From positions 62,001 to 126,000 of the forward strand of contig NZ_JABXKK010000090.1 of the NCBI RefSeq assembly GCF_017115045.1: a stretch of DNA of 64,000 nt. The letters run 5' to 3'. Below, piece by piece: positions 1 to 9,571 of the stretch. This stretch comes from Nostoc sp. NMS8. Its GTDB lineage: Bacteria > Cyanobacteriota > Cyanobacteriia > Cyanobacteriales > Nostocaceae. Numbering within the stretch: the stretch's first letter is position 1; every line of letters starts with the position of its first letter. The translations under genes and the position numbers were made by a program. Under the pieces are notes generated by a model that had not been told where the DNA came from, did not search any database, and worked only from the letters and a program-made list of their open reading frames with translations.

Positions 1-408
1 GAATTTGCGATTAAGCACATTCACTGCCAAGTTTTGTACTTGACCATCTCCCGCAATCCGAAGTGTTCTATTTCCAGCTGTTTCTAATGGAGTTGTCGGA
101 ACAAAAGCCCGATACTGATTGGGTGCAATTGCAAAGGCTGGGTATGTATTCTTACCACTAGCTACTGTTGGGTTTGTACCATTTTCTGGATTATCTAGAT
201 TAATCTCCACTGAAAGTGTATCCCCTAATTTCGCATTAGTGGGAGTCACCTTTACTTGTAAGGCATCTACAGGCAATGCCAAAGCGATCGGGAAAATAGC
301 AAATATTGCCTTGAACACATTTATTGCACGACGATTGGTTGTCAAAGTTTTGACATAAAAACCGAGCAACTTTTTGTTTGAACTACTAGCGCTATTCTCA
401 ATAATCAT
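1..408 (-). CDS. M23-peptidase-like exported protein, N-terminal part (runs off left edge)
   Basis: An open minus-strand frame of 136 codons begins at the ATG at 406-408 and reaches the window edge without a stop. The product has a short basic N-terminus, a hydrophobic stretch near residues 31-44 that looks like a signal or anchor (FKAIFAIFPIALALP), then a beta-rich segment reading LQVKVTPTNAKLGDTLSVEI and later YPAFAIAPNQYRAFVPTTPL. From memory, such segments precede the catalytic domain in cyanobacterial M23-type (lysostaphin-like) cell-wall peptidases; that domain would lie outside the window, so the enzymatic assignment is inference. The upstream spacer separates it from devA, which reads in the same direction. 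Confidence 0.6.
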   Translation of the reverse strand, partial: MIIENSASSSNKKLLGFYVKTLTTNRRAINVFKAIFAIFPIALALPVDALQVKVTPTNAKLGDTLSVEINLDNPENGTNPTVASGKNTYPAFAIAPNQYRAFVPTTPLETAGNRTLRIAGDGQVQNLAVNVLNRKF

Positions 409-1187
409 ATAACTACAAAAAATCCCTTGCTTGTGTTGGAAAATAGACTAGCTTATAATCGCCAGTGTTTCCTGCTTGAAGCCAATGTTGTTGACAACCA
501 TAAATTTTCGGAAATTCTCCAGATACTTATGGATTGCAAGGGCTAATCATTTTATCTGTAACTTTAATGAATTGGTCTTAACTCTAATAACCAAGGTGTA
601 TGACATTGAGAATGAGCATAAAATTTAACTAGATTGATGGCAAAAATGCTCTCATGGCTTGTTATATGTGTCACTTGTTAAGCAACAAAGGAAACCCGTT
701 GTGGTTACAGTCATTACATAAATAATACTTGAAGAAAATCTTGGAATCAACTGGACACTTTTTCAACTGGACACTAATATCACATTGTTAAGTTGAAATT
801 GGTATGGGGAAATTACTTAAACTAAGTAAATTGACCTGGATAAATTAAATAATTCGTAATGGGCTACGTCCCGCTACGCTAACGTAATTCGTAATTACGT
901 TTTGTGTTAGCGAGTCTGCGATAGCGCAGCGTTAGCGAGTACTCGAGCGTCGCGTCTGGGGATTTAGCTTAGGTGTTCAATTCGTTCTGCCTTTAGAGCC
1001 AGGGGACTTTAAGTCCCAAACTTAGTTAAACTAGATTAAATAATGTAAATATATGAATATTTGCTCTTGGTACGCGCTTCTTTAACGCTAAAAAACTACA
1101 ATTTTAATGCACAAATTTAGTCTGCTATCCCACACTTAAGATTTACTTTATAAATCAACTCTGAATGATGAAATATGCTAATCAGCT
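409..1187. other. Non-coding spacer with palindromic repeat debris
   Basis: About 780 bases without a convincing gene. Around 850-960 lies a block of short inverted fragments (gctacgtcccgctacgctaa, then tagcgagtctgcgatagcgc) of the kind scattered through Nostoc genomes as multicopy repeats. The remainder is AT-rich and holds no recognised regulatory site. Confidence 0.6.
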
Positions 1188-1886
1188 TTAGGTTGATAGT
1201 GTTACTTTTGACTTGAGTTTGCCATCTTCCATATCAAGAATGCGATCGGCAATGTCTAGGATGCGGTTGTCATGAGTAACCATTAAGATGGTACAGCCTT
1301 GTTCTTTTGCCAGTTTTTGCATGAGATTAACTACATCTCGTCCCGATTGACTGTCAAGGGCGGCAGTGGGTTCATCTGCAAGGATTATTTGAGGATGACT
1401 GACTAAAGCACGAGCGATCGCTACTCGTTGTTTTTGTCCCCCAGATAGTTTATCAGGATAGTAATGCAAATGATTTCCTAATCCTACCTGCTCTAACATC
1501 TGGGCTGACATATTTAGTATCTTTTTTGACCCAAGATGTTTATGTAGTTCCAAAGCCATTTTGACGTTTTGGAGTGCCGTTAAACTACCATGCAGGTTAT
1601 GTGCTTGGAAAATATAACCGTTACGCCGTCGCGCCTGCACTAGTTGTTCAGCACTTGCACCACAAAGTTCTCGTCCCAACACCCGCAAACTACCAGATTG
1701 AGTAGAACGCAAGCCACCCACTAATGTCAGCAAGGTAGTCTTTCCCGAACCAGAGGGCCCGGTCATCATAATAATTTCACTAGCATTAATCTCTAAGTTG
1801 ATGTTAGATAAAACTTGCTTACGGAGTGAGCCGTGACCAAAGTGGTGGTCGAGATTCTGGATGGAGATGATGGATTGATTAGTCAT
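1188..1886 (-). CDS. devA: ABC transporter ATPase, DevA family
   Basis: ATP-binding subunit of a MacB/DevA-type exporter; it powers export by a DevB-DevC-DevA complex working with an outer-membrane TolC-like channel. Visible motifs: Walker A GPSGSGKTT (residues 43-51), signature LSGGQ (147-151), Walker B ILADE (168-172) with the following D-loop, and the switch His in VTHD. At 232 residues it is normal for the family. It is the last gene of a minus-strand devB-devC-devA operon. In heterocyst-forming cyanobacteria DevBCA exports envelope glycolipids, but Nostoc genomes carry several paralogous sets, so the substrate of this copy is not certain. Confidence 0.85.
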   Translation of the reverse strand: MTNQSIISIQNLDHHFGHGSLRKQVLSNINLEINASEIIMMTGPSGSGKTTLLTLVGGLRSTQSGSLRVLGRELCGASAEQLVQARRRNGYIFQAHNLHGSLTALQNVKMALELHKHLGSKKILNMSAQMLEQVGLGNHLHYYPDKLSGGQKQRVAIARALVSHPQIILADEPTAALDSQSGRDVVNLMQKLAKEQGCTILMVTHDNRILDIADRILDMEDGKLKSKVTLST

Positions 1887-1967
1887 AAATAGATCGATTA
1901 CTCGTGACGATCGTCATTGGTCATTGGTCATTTGTCCTTTGTCAATGACCAATGACAAATGACAAAT
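1887..1967. repeat. Short direct/inverted repeats in the devC-devA gap
   Basis: The gap contains repeated TCATTGGTCATTTGTC-like units followed by their inverted counterpart (CAATGACCAATGACAAATGA), so the RNA could fold into a hairpin between the two cistrons. The same heptad family recurs at 46020-46060 after nirA. Confidence 0.65.
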
Positions 1968-3140
1968 TTAAAACATATCAGCGGGGTCGGTGGCTTGGAG
2001 TTTGCGGGTGGCGATCGCACCAGAAATGGTACACATAAGTATGGTCAGCACTAATACCTGCAATGCCCGAATCGCAGTCATGTACATGGGCAAATTTGTA
2101 GCTGTGCGAGTCAATTGGTAAAGTGCTAAAGACACTCCCAATCCAGGAAAGAAGCCCAGTGCTGCTAAGATTAACGATTCTTCAAGCACTACACCTAATA
2201 GGTAATAATTGCGATATCCCATTGCTTTAAAGGTGGCGTATTCCCGAACGTGGGCATTAACATCGGTGGAGAGGACTTGATAGACAATAATCACGCCTAC
2301 CACAAATCCCATTGATACACCCAGGCTGAAAATAAATCCAATTGGAGAATTTGTTCTCCAGAAATTATTTTCAAATTCAATAAATTCGGCGTGGGTTAAT
2401 ACTTTGACATCATTTCTGAGGTAGAGTTTGAGCATTGCTGCCACTTTTTTCGGGTCATAGCCTGGTTTAAGAACAATCAAACCTAAACTGACACTGTTGG
2501 ACTGTCGCCCAGAAAATAGCCGTAAAAAGTTCTGATCGCTGGTAATCAGGTTGCCATCAGAACCAAAGGAAGCCCCGACTTGAAACAAGCCACTAATGGT
2601 AATGGTACGCCGTTCTATTTCGGTAGTCAGGGTTTTACCTTGTTCAATTTGAGCGATCGCTTTTTGATAATCTCCTCTTGCACCACGATCAAACAAGACG
2701 GTATCGGGTAATTTGATCGCTTGCAATTGCTGGTTAACATCTGGTAAATCAAAGGCTGGCTTATCTGGGTTAAAACCGATAACTAACACCCCCGTTTCAC
2801 GATGCGTTTGGGGATTCTTCCAGATTGTGTTGTTGAAATACATTGGTTCCGCCGACTTTACCCCTGGTATATCCATTGCTTGGTAAAGTCGCCGACGAGA
2901 AAATGTAGACAAGCTTGGCAAGTTACGGGCTTGGGGACTAGTTAAAACAATGTCTGCTTCCAAACTGCGATGTAATCTAGTGTTACTGTCATACAGCGCA
3001 GTTTGAAAGCCTAGCTGCATGAACATGAGAAGATCCGCAAAGGCAATGCCTGATAATGCCACGAAAAGACGGCTTTTTTCATGATTCAGTTGCAGCCATC
3101 CTAGAGGAGTTCGCCGTCGCAGTTGTTTGATCAATCTCAT
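1968..3140 (-). CDS. devC: ABC transporter permease, DevC family
   Basis: Membrane subunit of the DevBCA exporter, 390 residues. It has the MacB/FtsX-like topology: one membrane segment near the N-terminus (around residues 25-45), a large periplasmic domain (to about 265), then three hydrophobic segments in the C-terminal third (about 270-295, 315-340, 355-380). The region before the C-terminal segments contains the EYATFKAMGYRN motif typical of DevC/FtsX coupling helices. It sits between devB and devA in the same direction, which fixes the assignment better than sequence alone. Substrate is inferred from the family (envelope glycolipids or other lipids). Confidence 0.85.
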   Translation of the reverse strand: MRLIKQLRRRTPLGWLQLNHEKSRLFVALSGIAFADLLMFMQLGFQTALYDSNTRLHRSLEADIVLTSPQARNLPSLSTFSRRRLYQAMDIPGVKSAEPMYFNNTIWKNPQTHRETGVLVIGFNPDKPAFDLPDVNQQLQAIKLPDTVLFDRGARGDYQKAIAQIEQGKTLTTEIERRTITISGLFQVGASFGSDGNLITSDQNFLRLFSGRQSNSVSLGLIVLKPGYDPKKVAAMLKLYLRNDVKVLTHAEFIEFENNFWRTNSPIGFIFSLGVSMGFVVGVIIVYQVLSTDVNAHVREYATFKAMGYRNYYLLGVVLEESLILAALGFFPGLGVSLALYQLTRTATNLPMYMTAIRALQVLVLTILMCTISGAIATRKLQATDPADMF

Positions 3141-3247
3141 AATTAGGGACTGGGGATTAGGGACTGGGGATTAGGGATTAGGGACTGGGGACTTGTTCAT
3201 CGACTTCAGAATCTCCCACTCCCAGTAACCAGTCCCCAATCCCCTTT
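3141..3247. repeat. Heptanucleotide tandem repeat (GGGGATT/GGGACT type)
   Basis: The devB-devC gap is largely made of GGGACTGGGGATTA units followed by the complementary AGTCCCCAATCCCC, a short tandemly repeated repetitive (STRR) sequence typical of heterocystous cyanobacteria. Similar units occur at 25614-25650 between two eCIS genes. Confidence 0.75.
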
Positions 3248-4444
3248 TCACAATTCAATTACTGCCTTAACCTGCATATTGCTTAAGGTGGCAGCTTTTT
3301 GGCTGGAGGCTTCATCTAGTCGTATGTGGACTTCTACTACTCTGTTGTCGATATTGCTGACGGGATCTGTGTTAATGACATTCTGTCGTCGCACTTGCAA
3401 GCCTTTGCGATCTACGATTCCCTGTAATTCAATCGGCAGGTAATCACCAATTATTCGTACTTGCTGCCCTGAATGTACTTTGCCGATATCGCTTTCGTAG
3501 ACTTCGGCGATGACATACATCTGACTGGTTTGTCCAATATCTGCAATGCCATCATTTGAGACTAATTCCCCAGGATGGGTATGGATCTCAAATACCTGTC
3601 CATTTTGGGGCGATCGCACTTCTGCCTGTTCAAGATTGACTTTTGCCAGATTCATGGCTGCTACGGCACGATTAATTTCTGCTTGGGCGGCTTCTACATC
3701 CACTCCGCGCACTTCAGCGATTTCATCGAGTGTTGCTGTAGCTTCTTTGACCTGTTGTTGGCTAGTTGATTGGGTACGATTTAACTGTGCTTGGGCTTCT
3801 TGCAAGCTTTTTTGGGCGGTTTCCAGGTTTAAACGCTTACTATCCCGTTGAGAAGCGGAAATTGCGCCTTGTTGATATAGTTGCTGATAACGTTCGTTTT
3901 CTGCTTGGGCGTTACGCACTTCGGCTTGAAATCGCTCAATTGTCGCGGCTTGGGCATTAATATCACCTTGGCCTTGGGCTTCTAGACGAGCGATCGCAGC
4001 TTTTTGGGCGGCAATTTCACCGCGTTTAGCACCTGCTTTAGTGCGGTTCAGGTTGGCCTGGGCTACTTTTACCTGTTCTTGCGCCTCTTTTAAAGTTGCT
4101 TGGAGGCGATCGCGGCTGTTCAAAATTGCAATTATTTGTCCCGCCTTTACCCTATCTCCCTCCTTCACCAACAACTTTTCTACCCGACTTCCTTCAGCAG
4201 ATACCGCAGCCGAGAGTTTAATTACCTTTCCCTGTGGTTCGAGTCGTCCTAAAGCCGTTACCGTTGTTAACTGTGGTAATTGTGTTACTGGCACTTGTGC
4301 TTCTGGATTTGCATAGTTTTGCCAGCGTTTTACTATATAAAAACTTATTCCGCCAATCAATAAAGATGCAATTATACCTATAGCAACGGATGGACGCAGA
4401 ATAGACTTAGGGAACGTTCTGTACCCTAGCTTTGAGTTTCGCAC
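3248..4444 (-). CDS. devB: HlyD-type membrane fusion protein, DevB family
   Basis: Periplasmic adaptor that links the DevC/DevA inner-membrane transporter to a TolC-like outer-membrane channel. The 398-residue product has one N-terminal membrane helix (about residues 19-38), a biotinyl-lipoyl half motif (VEKLLVKEGDRVKAGQIIAI, near 88-107), a long Ala/Gln-rich coiled coil (about 110-275), and the second lipoyl half and beta-barrel (from about residue 280). Length and order fit DevB. It is the first gene of the operon; the 1-kb upstream region should hold the promoter, but I found no GTA-N8-TAC NtcA site there. Confidence 0.85.
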   Translation of the reverse strand: MRNSKLGYRTFPKSILRPSVAIGIIASLLIGGISFYIVKRWQNYANPEAQVPVTQLPQLTTVTALGRLEPQGKVIKLSAAVSAEGSRVEKLLVKEGDRVKAGQIIAILNSRDRLQATLKEAQEQVKVAQANLNRTKAGAKRGEIAAQKAAIARLEAQGQGDINAQAATIERFQAEVRNAQAENERYQQLYQQGAISASQRDSKRLNLETAQKSLQEAQAQLNRTQSTSQQQVKEATATLDEIAEVRGVDVEAAQAEINRAVAAMNLAKVNLEQAEVRSPQNGQVFEIHTHPGELVSNDGIADIGQTSQMYVIAEVYESDIGKVHSGQQVRIIGDYLPIELQGIVDRKGLQVRRQNVINTDPVSNIDNRVVEVHIRLDEASSQKAATLSNMQVKAVIEL

Positions 4445-5483
4445 CGTAGATTACCTCTTAACTAGTGGCGCAGAAAAAAGAATAGATTAGGCTTTTCTCC
4501 GTACTTGTTTGCTAATTCCTACTTTTTGAGTTAGTTATTGTTGATTTATCACTTCTAAGTCCATAAAATAATTTGGAAATTGTTGAGACTTTACTTAGAT
4601 AAAGTGATTTAGCTGGCTAGGATAACAACGAATATCTCTACAAAATTATAGGTTTATGTTTTTAGCAAACTACTTTTGTTTTATGAAAGTACTCAGGTAT
4701 AGTAAACGGTTTTGAAATTCCGGGTTGTAACAGCGCCAACAATCATAATCAAATTAAGTAAATAACCAAAAATATTTGGTGTAATTAAGATCGGTGGAAA
4801 TTTATATCAAATTTTGATGATAATAGCGTTTACCAATCGTATTAGGTACATCATATTCTTCTCCTCACTTGCAGGGTGGGATTTTTGTACCTCATAAGGG
4901 ACAAGAACCCCTATAATCCCATTCAAAGGTTAAAACGAAACATTAACCAAACTGCATTGGGACACCTGTAGCTTGCAATTCTCACAAATCAAATAGGATT
5001 GCTGTAAGTAAGTCGGTGCTAATATTTCCAGCTATGTTAAGGAATTTTAATGTAGGGTGTCTTGTCGCAGAGCGCAACGCACCATCAACAATCTCAGGTG
5101 CGTTAGCCTTAGCCAATTTATGAACTAGTGTTTAGCTAATTGTACTTACTACAATATCGCCTTTTGGGATGTTGGCTACACCTACGAGGTCGGACAAACC
5201 CCAGCAGGAGATTGGCTAGGAGTGCGATGCCTTCTCTACGAGACGCTACGCGAACGGCGGGCGGTTACGCCATCGCAAAGTGAATTTGAGTACAATCCTT
5301 AGAAAGACCAGCAAAAATCTCATGTTTAAAAAGTCCGATTCGCAGTTTCAAAACAGGGTTGGCAAGCATTTTTTAAATGTTGTACCGCATCTGAATATGA
5401 GAACCGCTATATTGGACTCAACAAAGGAACGCTATAAATGGCAGTTGAAAATTTGCAAAACGCAACTATCAACCCCCAAACCA
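4445..5483. other. Long spacer upstream of devB with repeat fragments
   Basis: Roughly 1 kb without an intact gene. 5046-5110 carries a fragment resembling the common Nostoc repeat (gcgcaacgcaccatcaacaa), and 5225-5275 another palindromic repeat (ttctctacgagacgctacgc). Between them lies a possible gene remnant listed separately. Confidence 0.5.
5152..5302 (+). pseudogene. Possible remnant of a nuclease A inhibitor-like (NuiA) protein C-terminus
   Basis: One plus-strand frame reads WDVGYTYEVGQTPAGDWLGV. This resembles, from memory, the C-terminal end of NuiA-family nuclease inhibitors (a VxGETPAG..AGIS-like segment). The preceding codons YRL are in another frame, suggesting a one-base shift, and the 3' side runs into the repeat fragment at 5225-5275 before a TAG. 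No start codon or N-terminal domain is present. The resemblance is short and could be chance. Confidence 0.25.
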
Positions 5484-6869
5484 TTAAACAGTGGTTGTCT
5501 GTAGAATGGAAGGCTTGACCTGACGTTGACTCGTAACAACCATCTCAATGGGACGATCTGGGCCTGTCACTAAACCACGGCGTTTAGGTCGCACTTCACC
5601 TTTATTAACTAGTTGTAATTCTTTACTAGAAAGGATTTGAGCAAGTGCTAGCTTCATTTCCAACTGAGCAAATGCTAGGCCAATACAACGCCTTGCACCA
5701 CCCCCAAAGGGTAAATATTCATAAGCGGAAAATTGCCGTTCTAAAAAACGTTCTGGTTTAAACTGCTTAGGTTCTGGATAAATATCTTCTCGGTGGTGGG
5801 TTAAATAAATAGAACCAATTATGACTGTACCCGGTTCTAATTCATAACCGCCTAGCGATATTGGTGTTCTTACTTTTCTGGGAAAAGTTAGCATACCTAC
5901 TGGGTAAATTCGCAATGTCTCGGAACAAACAGCGTTGAGATAAGGTAATTTGAAAACGATGCTGGGGTCTAGGTTATCACCCAAGCTATCTAATTCTTGC
6001 AATAGCTTTTGGCGCACTGATGGTATTTTGTGAATCCAGTATAATGCCCATGCTAAGGCTGTTGCTGTGGTTTCGTGACCGGCGACTAACAGAGTCATCA
6101 ATTCATCACGCAACTCTTCATCAGTCATGGGTTGACCGGCTTCATCCCTAGCAGCCATGAGTAAGCTAAGAATATCTGTGCGGCCTGATGAATCTGGTTG
6201 TTCTCGACGTTCCCGAATTTCGAGGTAGATGAGTTCGTCAGCTTCTTGCTGAAGGCGCATCTGGTTTCCCCAGAAGTTAATCGGGCCAAAATCCCTTTGC
6301 AAAGCTGGAAAATAAAGCAAAGCTACACTTAAGCGAGAACTGGTCCTTTCTAAAAGATCGCCCAAAAAATGCTGTAGTTTTTCGGCACGAGGCCCTTCAT
6401 ATAGACCAAATACAGCCTGCATAATCACCCGCAGGGTAATAGCTTGAGTTGCAGACCGAATATTAAAGGGTTTACCTATCTGGTATTGGCTGATAACTTG
6501 CTTGGTGACATCGGTAATCACCTCGCTATAGTTCCGCATTCTTTCGCCATGAAAGGGAGGCATTAACAACTGACGTTGACGCTGGTGTTCTGCGCCGCTA
6601 ATGGTAATCACAGAATGCTTTCCCAGCAAAGGTTCAAAAACATCATTCAGATCGCCAGGTGCTTCTAATTCCTTGGTATCATTTGTTAAAATTTGCTGTT
6701 GCGCTTGGGGGTTGCTGACAATCACCAAAGGAGGAAGATTTTTATCTACTCTGAGAGTAAAAATCTCGCCATAGCTTTTAGCACAAGCCTCCATAAATGA
6801 CATCGGATTCGCAATCCAGCGTAGCATCTGTACAACTGCTGGAGTTTGTGGGCCGTTTGGGAATTTCAT
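5484..6869 (-). CDS. Cytochrome P450, CYP110-like
   Basis: Heme monooxygenase of 461 residues. Diagnostic motifs: oxygen-binding I-helix AGHETT (residues 264-269), K-helix ETLR (318-321), and heme loop FGGGARRCIG (388-397) with the axial Cys at 395. There is no membrane anchor at the N-terminus, as usual for bacterial enzymes. The overall sequence is of the CYP110 type common in Nostocales, members of which hydroxylate fatty acids, alkanes or terpenoids; the substrate cannot be read from sequence. It stands alone, divergent from the transketolase-like gene. Confidence 0.85.
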   Translation of the reverse strand: MKFPNGPQTPAVVQMLRWIANPMSFMEACAKSYGEIFTLRVDKNLPPLVIVSNPQAQQQILTNDTKELEAPGDLNDVFEPLLGKHSVITISGAEHQRQRQLLMPPFHGERMRNYSEVITDVTKQVISQYQIGKPFNIRSATQAITLRVIMQAVFGLYEGPRAEKLQHFLGDLLERTSSRLSVALLYFPALQRDFGPINFWGNQMRLQQEADELIYLEIRERREQPDSSGRTDILSLLMAARDEAGQPMTDEELRDELMTLLVAGHETTATALAWALYWIHKIPSVRQKLLQELDSLGDNLDPSIVFKLPYLNAVCSETLRIYPVGMLTFPRKVRTPISLGGYELEPGTVIIGSIYLTHHREDIYPEPKQFKPERFLERQFSAYEYLPFGGGARRCIGLAFAQLEMKLALAQILSSKELQLVNKGEVRPKRRGLVTGPDRPIEMVVTSQRQVKPSILQTTTV

Positions 6870-7170
6870 AAATTTTTTTGCTGCTTGATATTTTTTGCTA
6901 CTTAAACCGTTTCTTCGTGAAGCTGCATATATTTACCCACCAGCTACACTGTTCTGCCTTACTCAGGGAAAATTACAGAGAAGTGTTGTTATCTGCATTG
7001 TCATACAGAATTGGTATGAAACTAATTTAAATTTTGCTTGCGTAACCATTTAAAGTACTTATTCTAACGTTGCAAAAAAGCAATAAACTGTTACAACCTC
7101 GAAGATGTAAAATTTTGGTTAAATTCAACGAGCATCTACAGTTTCACCTCATCGTCAAAAGGTACTCAGC
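6870..7170. other. Divergent promoter region between P450 and transketolase-like genes
   Basis: AT-rich 300-base spacer separating two divergently read genes; it must hold both promoters. A weak AAAGG sequence precedes the ATG at 7171. No clear operator was found. Confidence 0.4.
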
Positions 7171-9384
7171 ATGACTGCAATCTCCCCAAAGGCATCTTCA
7201 GCGCTTCCCAATTTTTCTGAAGGGATTCAATATTTTGGTGAAGCTTTACCAGATTTTGAAACTTATGGTGCTACACCTGCTATTGAGTCGGGCAAAATAG
7301 CGATCGCATCGACCACAGACAAAGCAGCTGTATATCAAACTTTACTTGCTGCTGATGCTTTACGCTACCTAACTTTGCAAGTTACTGCTAGTAAAGCTTC
7401 TGGGCATCCCGGCGGATTTGCCAGCCAAGCAGAAGCTTACGCATCTCTTGTCATGCTGGGATACAAAAACATTATTACCGAAGTCGGACACCACGCCCCC
7501 GGATTTTATAGTGCCATGTTCTTGGATCGTTCGCTAGAGGACATGGGAATTTTTACAGTCCAACAATTGCGCGATCGCTTCCGAGAAAAGCACGGACTCT
7601 TAGGACACCTTTCTGGTTTCATTCCCGGTATTCTCGCACCTGCGGGGCCTTTGGGACAAGGGCAGCATTTTGCAATGGCGGCTGCACTGTTGCACAAAGA
7701 TAAGTTGTTCCCCTTTACAGTTGGGGATGGTGGATTGGGTGAGCCTTATATTGTAAGTGCGATCGCACACTTCCATACAGCTTATCCTGCTGTCACCAAC
7801 TTTTTACCGATATTAGTGTGGAATGGTTACAGCCAAGAACATCACAGCATGGTTTCCTTAAAAACCAATGCACAGATGCAGGCATATTGGCAAGGTAATG
7901 GTTTTGATGAAGTCGTGTTAGTGGATGCCAAAGATTTCGACGATAAAAACCAGCCAGGGGATTACGTTGATAGTACCGCCTTTTCCTTTGAGAAACGCCT
8001 AGCATTTACGCAAGCAGTACTTTCGGGTGTAGATAAAGCAGCGCGTTTTGCATTGGGTGGTAAACTTACCGTCTTCATTATTAAACAACTCAAAGGTGCA
8101 GGAGTCCACGCGCGGGGTGCGAAATCTCACAACCTCTATCCTAAAGACACGCTAGATGCGCCCCATATTATCAGTGCATTGCAAACCCGTGCTTTGTCTG
8201 CGGAAGCTTGGCAATTAGTCAGAACAAATGCCGAACGCGCCGGTGGTGGCCCAGCAGCCAAAACTGTGGTGACAGAATTTGAATTCCCATTACCAGATTT
8301 AGGCGAATTACCTTTAGAAGAATATACAGTTGGTGGCGAACCCAGAGTTTCCACTACCGCAATGGGAAGATTGGTAGGAATCGTAGGAAATAAAGATCGA
8401 AATTTTCTTGTCACCAACGCCGATGGTAATGAAGCATCGGGAATTGCCAACATCAACCAAGCATTAAAGATTATCCACCCCACAACCGACGACTTATATT
8501 TCCAAGCACCAAATGGACAAGTTTATGAACCATTGAGTGAAGATGCTTGTGCCGGTTTAGCTGCCGCTTTAGCATTAATGGGTGCGAGAACTTTGTGGTG
8601 TTCTTACGAATCTTTTGCCATCAACGGATTACCAATTTGGCAAACTGTAACCCAATCAATGGCAGAATTACGCCGTCAAACTCCCTCGACTATTACTTTA
8701 TTCACAGCAGGTGCATTAGAGCAAGGGCGAAACGGTTGGACTCACCAACGTCCAGAAATTGAAGCTTACTTTGCTTCATTGATGCGAAATGGAAATGTTT
8801 TCCCATTATTTCCGCCTGATGCTAATAGTATTCAAGCTTGTTATGACTGGGCGTTGAAAACTAAGAATAAGGGAATTGTGATAACTGCAAGTAAATCGCC
8901 ATTGCCAATTCGCACAACTTTAGAACAAAGTCGTCAAGGGTTACGCGATGGTGCAGTGCTATTACATGAAGTCGCTCGTGATAAGCAAGTTGTATTTGCT
9001 GTAATTGGCGATTTAACATTAATTCCAGTATTTGAAGCTGCTGCTTTCTTAGAAAATGAAGGTATTGGTGTCAAGATAGTTTCTGTCATCAATCCTCGGC
9101 AATTGTACCGTAGCCATGATACTGCTTGGGACACTTGTTCTGAACCCGAAGGTGGTTTCTTGGATGATGCCAAATTTGCTGAATTATTTGATGGTGATGC
9201 GTTAATTGCTGTTACTGGTGGCGCTGCGGGGATGCTGGAACCAATTCTGTTGCGGAGTACGGCGAAGCGCGACACTTTTGCATGGAAACGTGGCGAAACT
9301 ACAGCCAGTGCTGGTGAGTTGATGGCATTTAATGGATTGACTGCTGAAGCGTTGACGAAACGTGCGATCGCATTAGTGCATTAA
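7171..9384 (+). CDS. Transketolase-like thiamine-diphosphate enzyme
   Basis: 737-residue TPP-dependent enzyme. The N-terminal pyrophosphate domain has the transketolase hallmark SGHPGG (about residues 96-101), GPLGQG (about 160-165) and a GDGGLGEP segment for Mg-TPP binding. The central pyrimidine domain follows, with an ED-type segment (LSEDACAG), and a C-terminal transketolase-type domain ends the protein. It is longer than classical transketolases (about 670) and has a 45-residue N-terminal extension, so it is probably not the housekeeping Calvin-cycle enzyme but a paralogue. The exact sugar phosphate or acyl donor is not predictable. It is followed by a long hairpin and is not in an evident operon. 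Confidence 0.7.
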   Translation: MTAISPKASSALPNFSEGIQYFGEALPDFETYGATPAIESGKIAIASTTDKAAVYQTLLAADALRYLTLQVTASKASGHPGGFASQAEAYASLVMLGYKNIITEVGHHAPGFYSAMFLDRSLEDMGIFTVQQLRDRFREKHGLLGHLSGFIPGILAPAGPLGQGQHFAMAAALLHKDKLFPFTVGDGGLGEPYIVSAIAHFHTAYPAVTNFLPILVWNGYSQEHHSMVSLKTNAQMQAYWQGNGFDEVVLVDAKDFDDKNQPGDYVDSTAFSFEKRLAFTQAVLSGVDKAARFALGGKLTVFIIKQLKGAGVHARGAKSHNLYPKDTLDAPHIISALQTRALSAEAWQLVRTNAERAGGGPAAKTVVTEFEFPLPDLGELPLEEYTVGGEPRVSTTAMGRLVGIVGNKDRNFLVTNADGNEASGIANINQALKIIHPTTDDLYFQAPNGQVYEPLSEDACAGLAAALALMGARTLWCSYESFAINGLPIWQTVTQSMAELRRQTPSTITLFTAGALEQGRNGWTHQRPEIEAYFASLMRNGNVFPLFPPDANSIQACYDWALKTKNKGIVITASKSPLPIRTTLEQSRQGLRDGAVLLHEVARDKQVVFAVIGDLTLIPVFEAAAFLENEGIGVKIVSVINPRQLYRSHDTAWDTCSEPEGGFLDDAKFAELFDGDALIAVTGGAAGMLEPILLRSTAKRDTFAWKRGETTASAGELMAFNGLTAEALTKRAIALVH

Positions 9385-9417
9385 GCTGGGTTTAGGTAGA
9401 AAAGTCTGAATTTTTAG

Positions 9418-9475
9418 CCGCATATATACGCAAACAGATGCCCATAGATTGGCATTTTGATGCGTGTATCTGCGG
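9418..9475. repeat. Long imperfect hairpin after the transketolase-like gene
   Basis: CCGCATATATACGCA (9418-9432) pairs with TGCGTGTATCTGCGG (9461-9475) with two mismatches, enclosing a second stem ATGCC/GGCAT (9439-9455). It starts 33 bases after the stop codon. It resembles the multicopy ATCTGCGT-type hairpins of cyanobacterial spacers and may also act as a terminator, although no strong T-run follows. Confidence 0.6.
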
Positions 9476-9571
9476 TTCTTCTTATTCATCATGTTTTGTT
9501 AATTTTTAATTAGATAGATTTTTTGAATTTTTCTTATTGTCGATTGAATCTAAATAAAACATAGAAACACC

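Noticed and set aside
119..358. 79-codon plus-strand frame at the left edge
   Set aside because: It is antisense to the partial M23-like gene, which has a signal-like segment and a recognisable domain.
4445..5483. NtcA site for devB
   Set aside because: I scanned for GTA-N8-TAC and found none.
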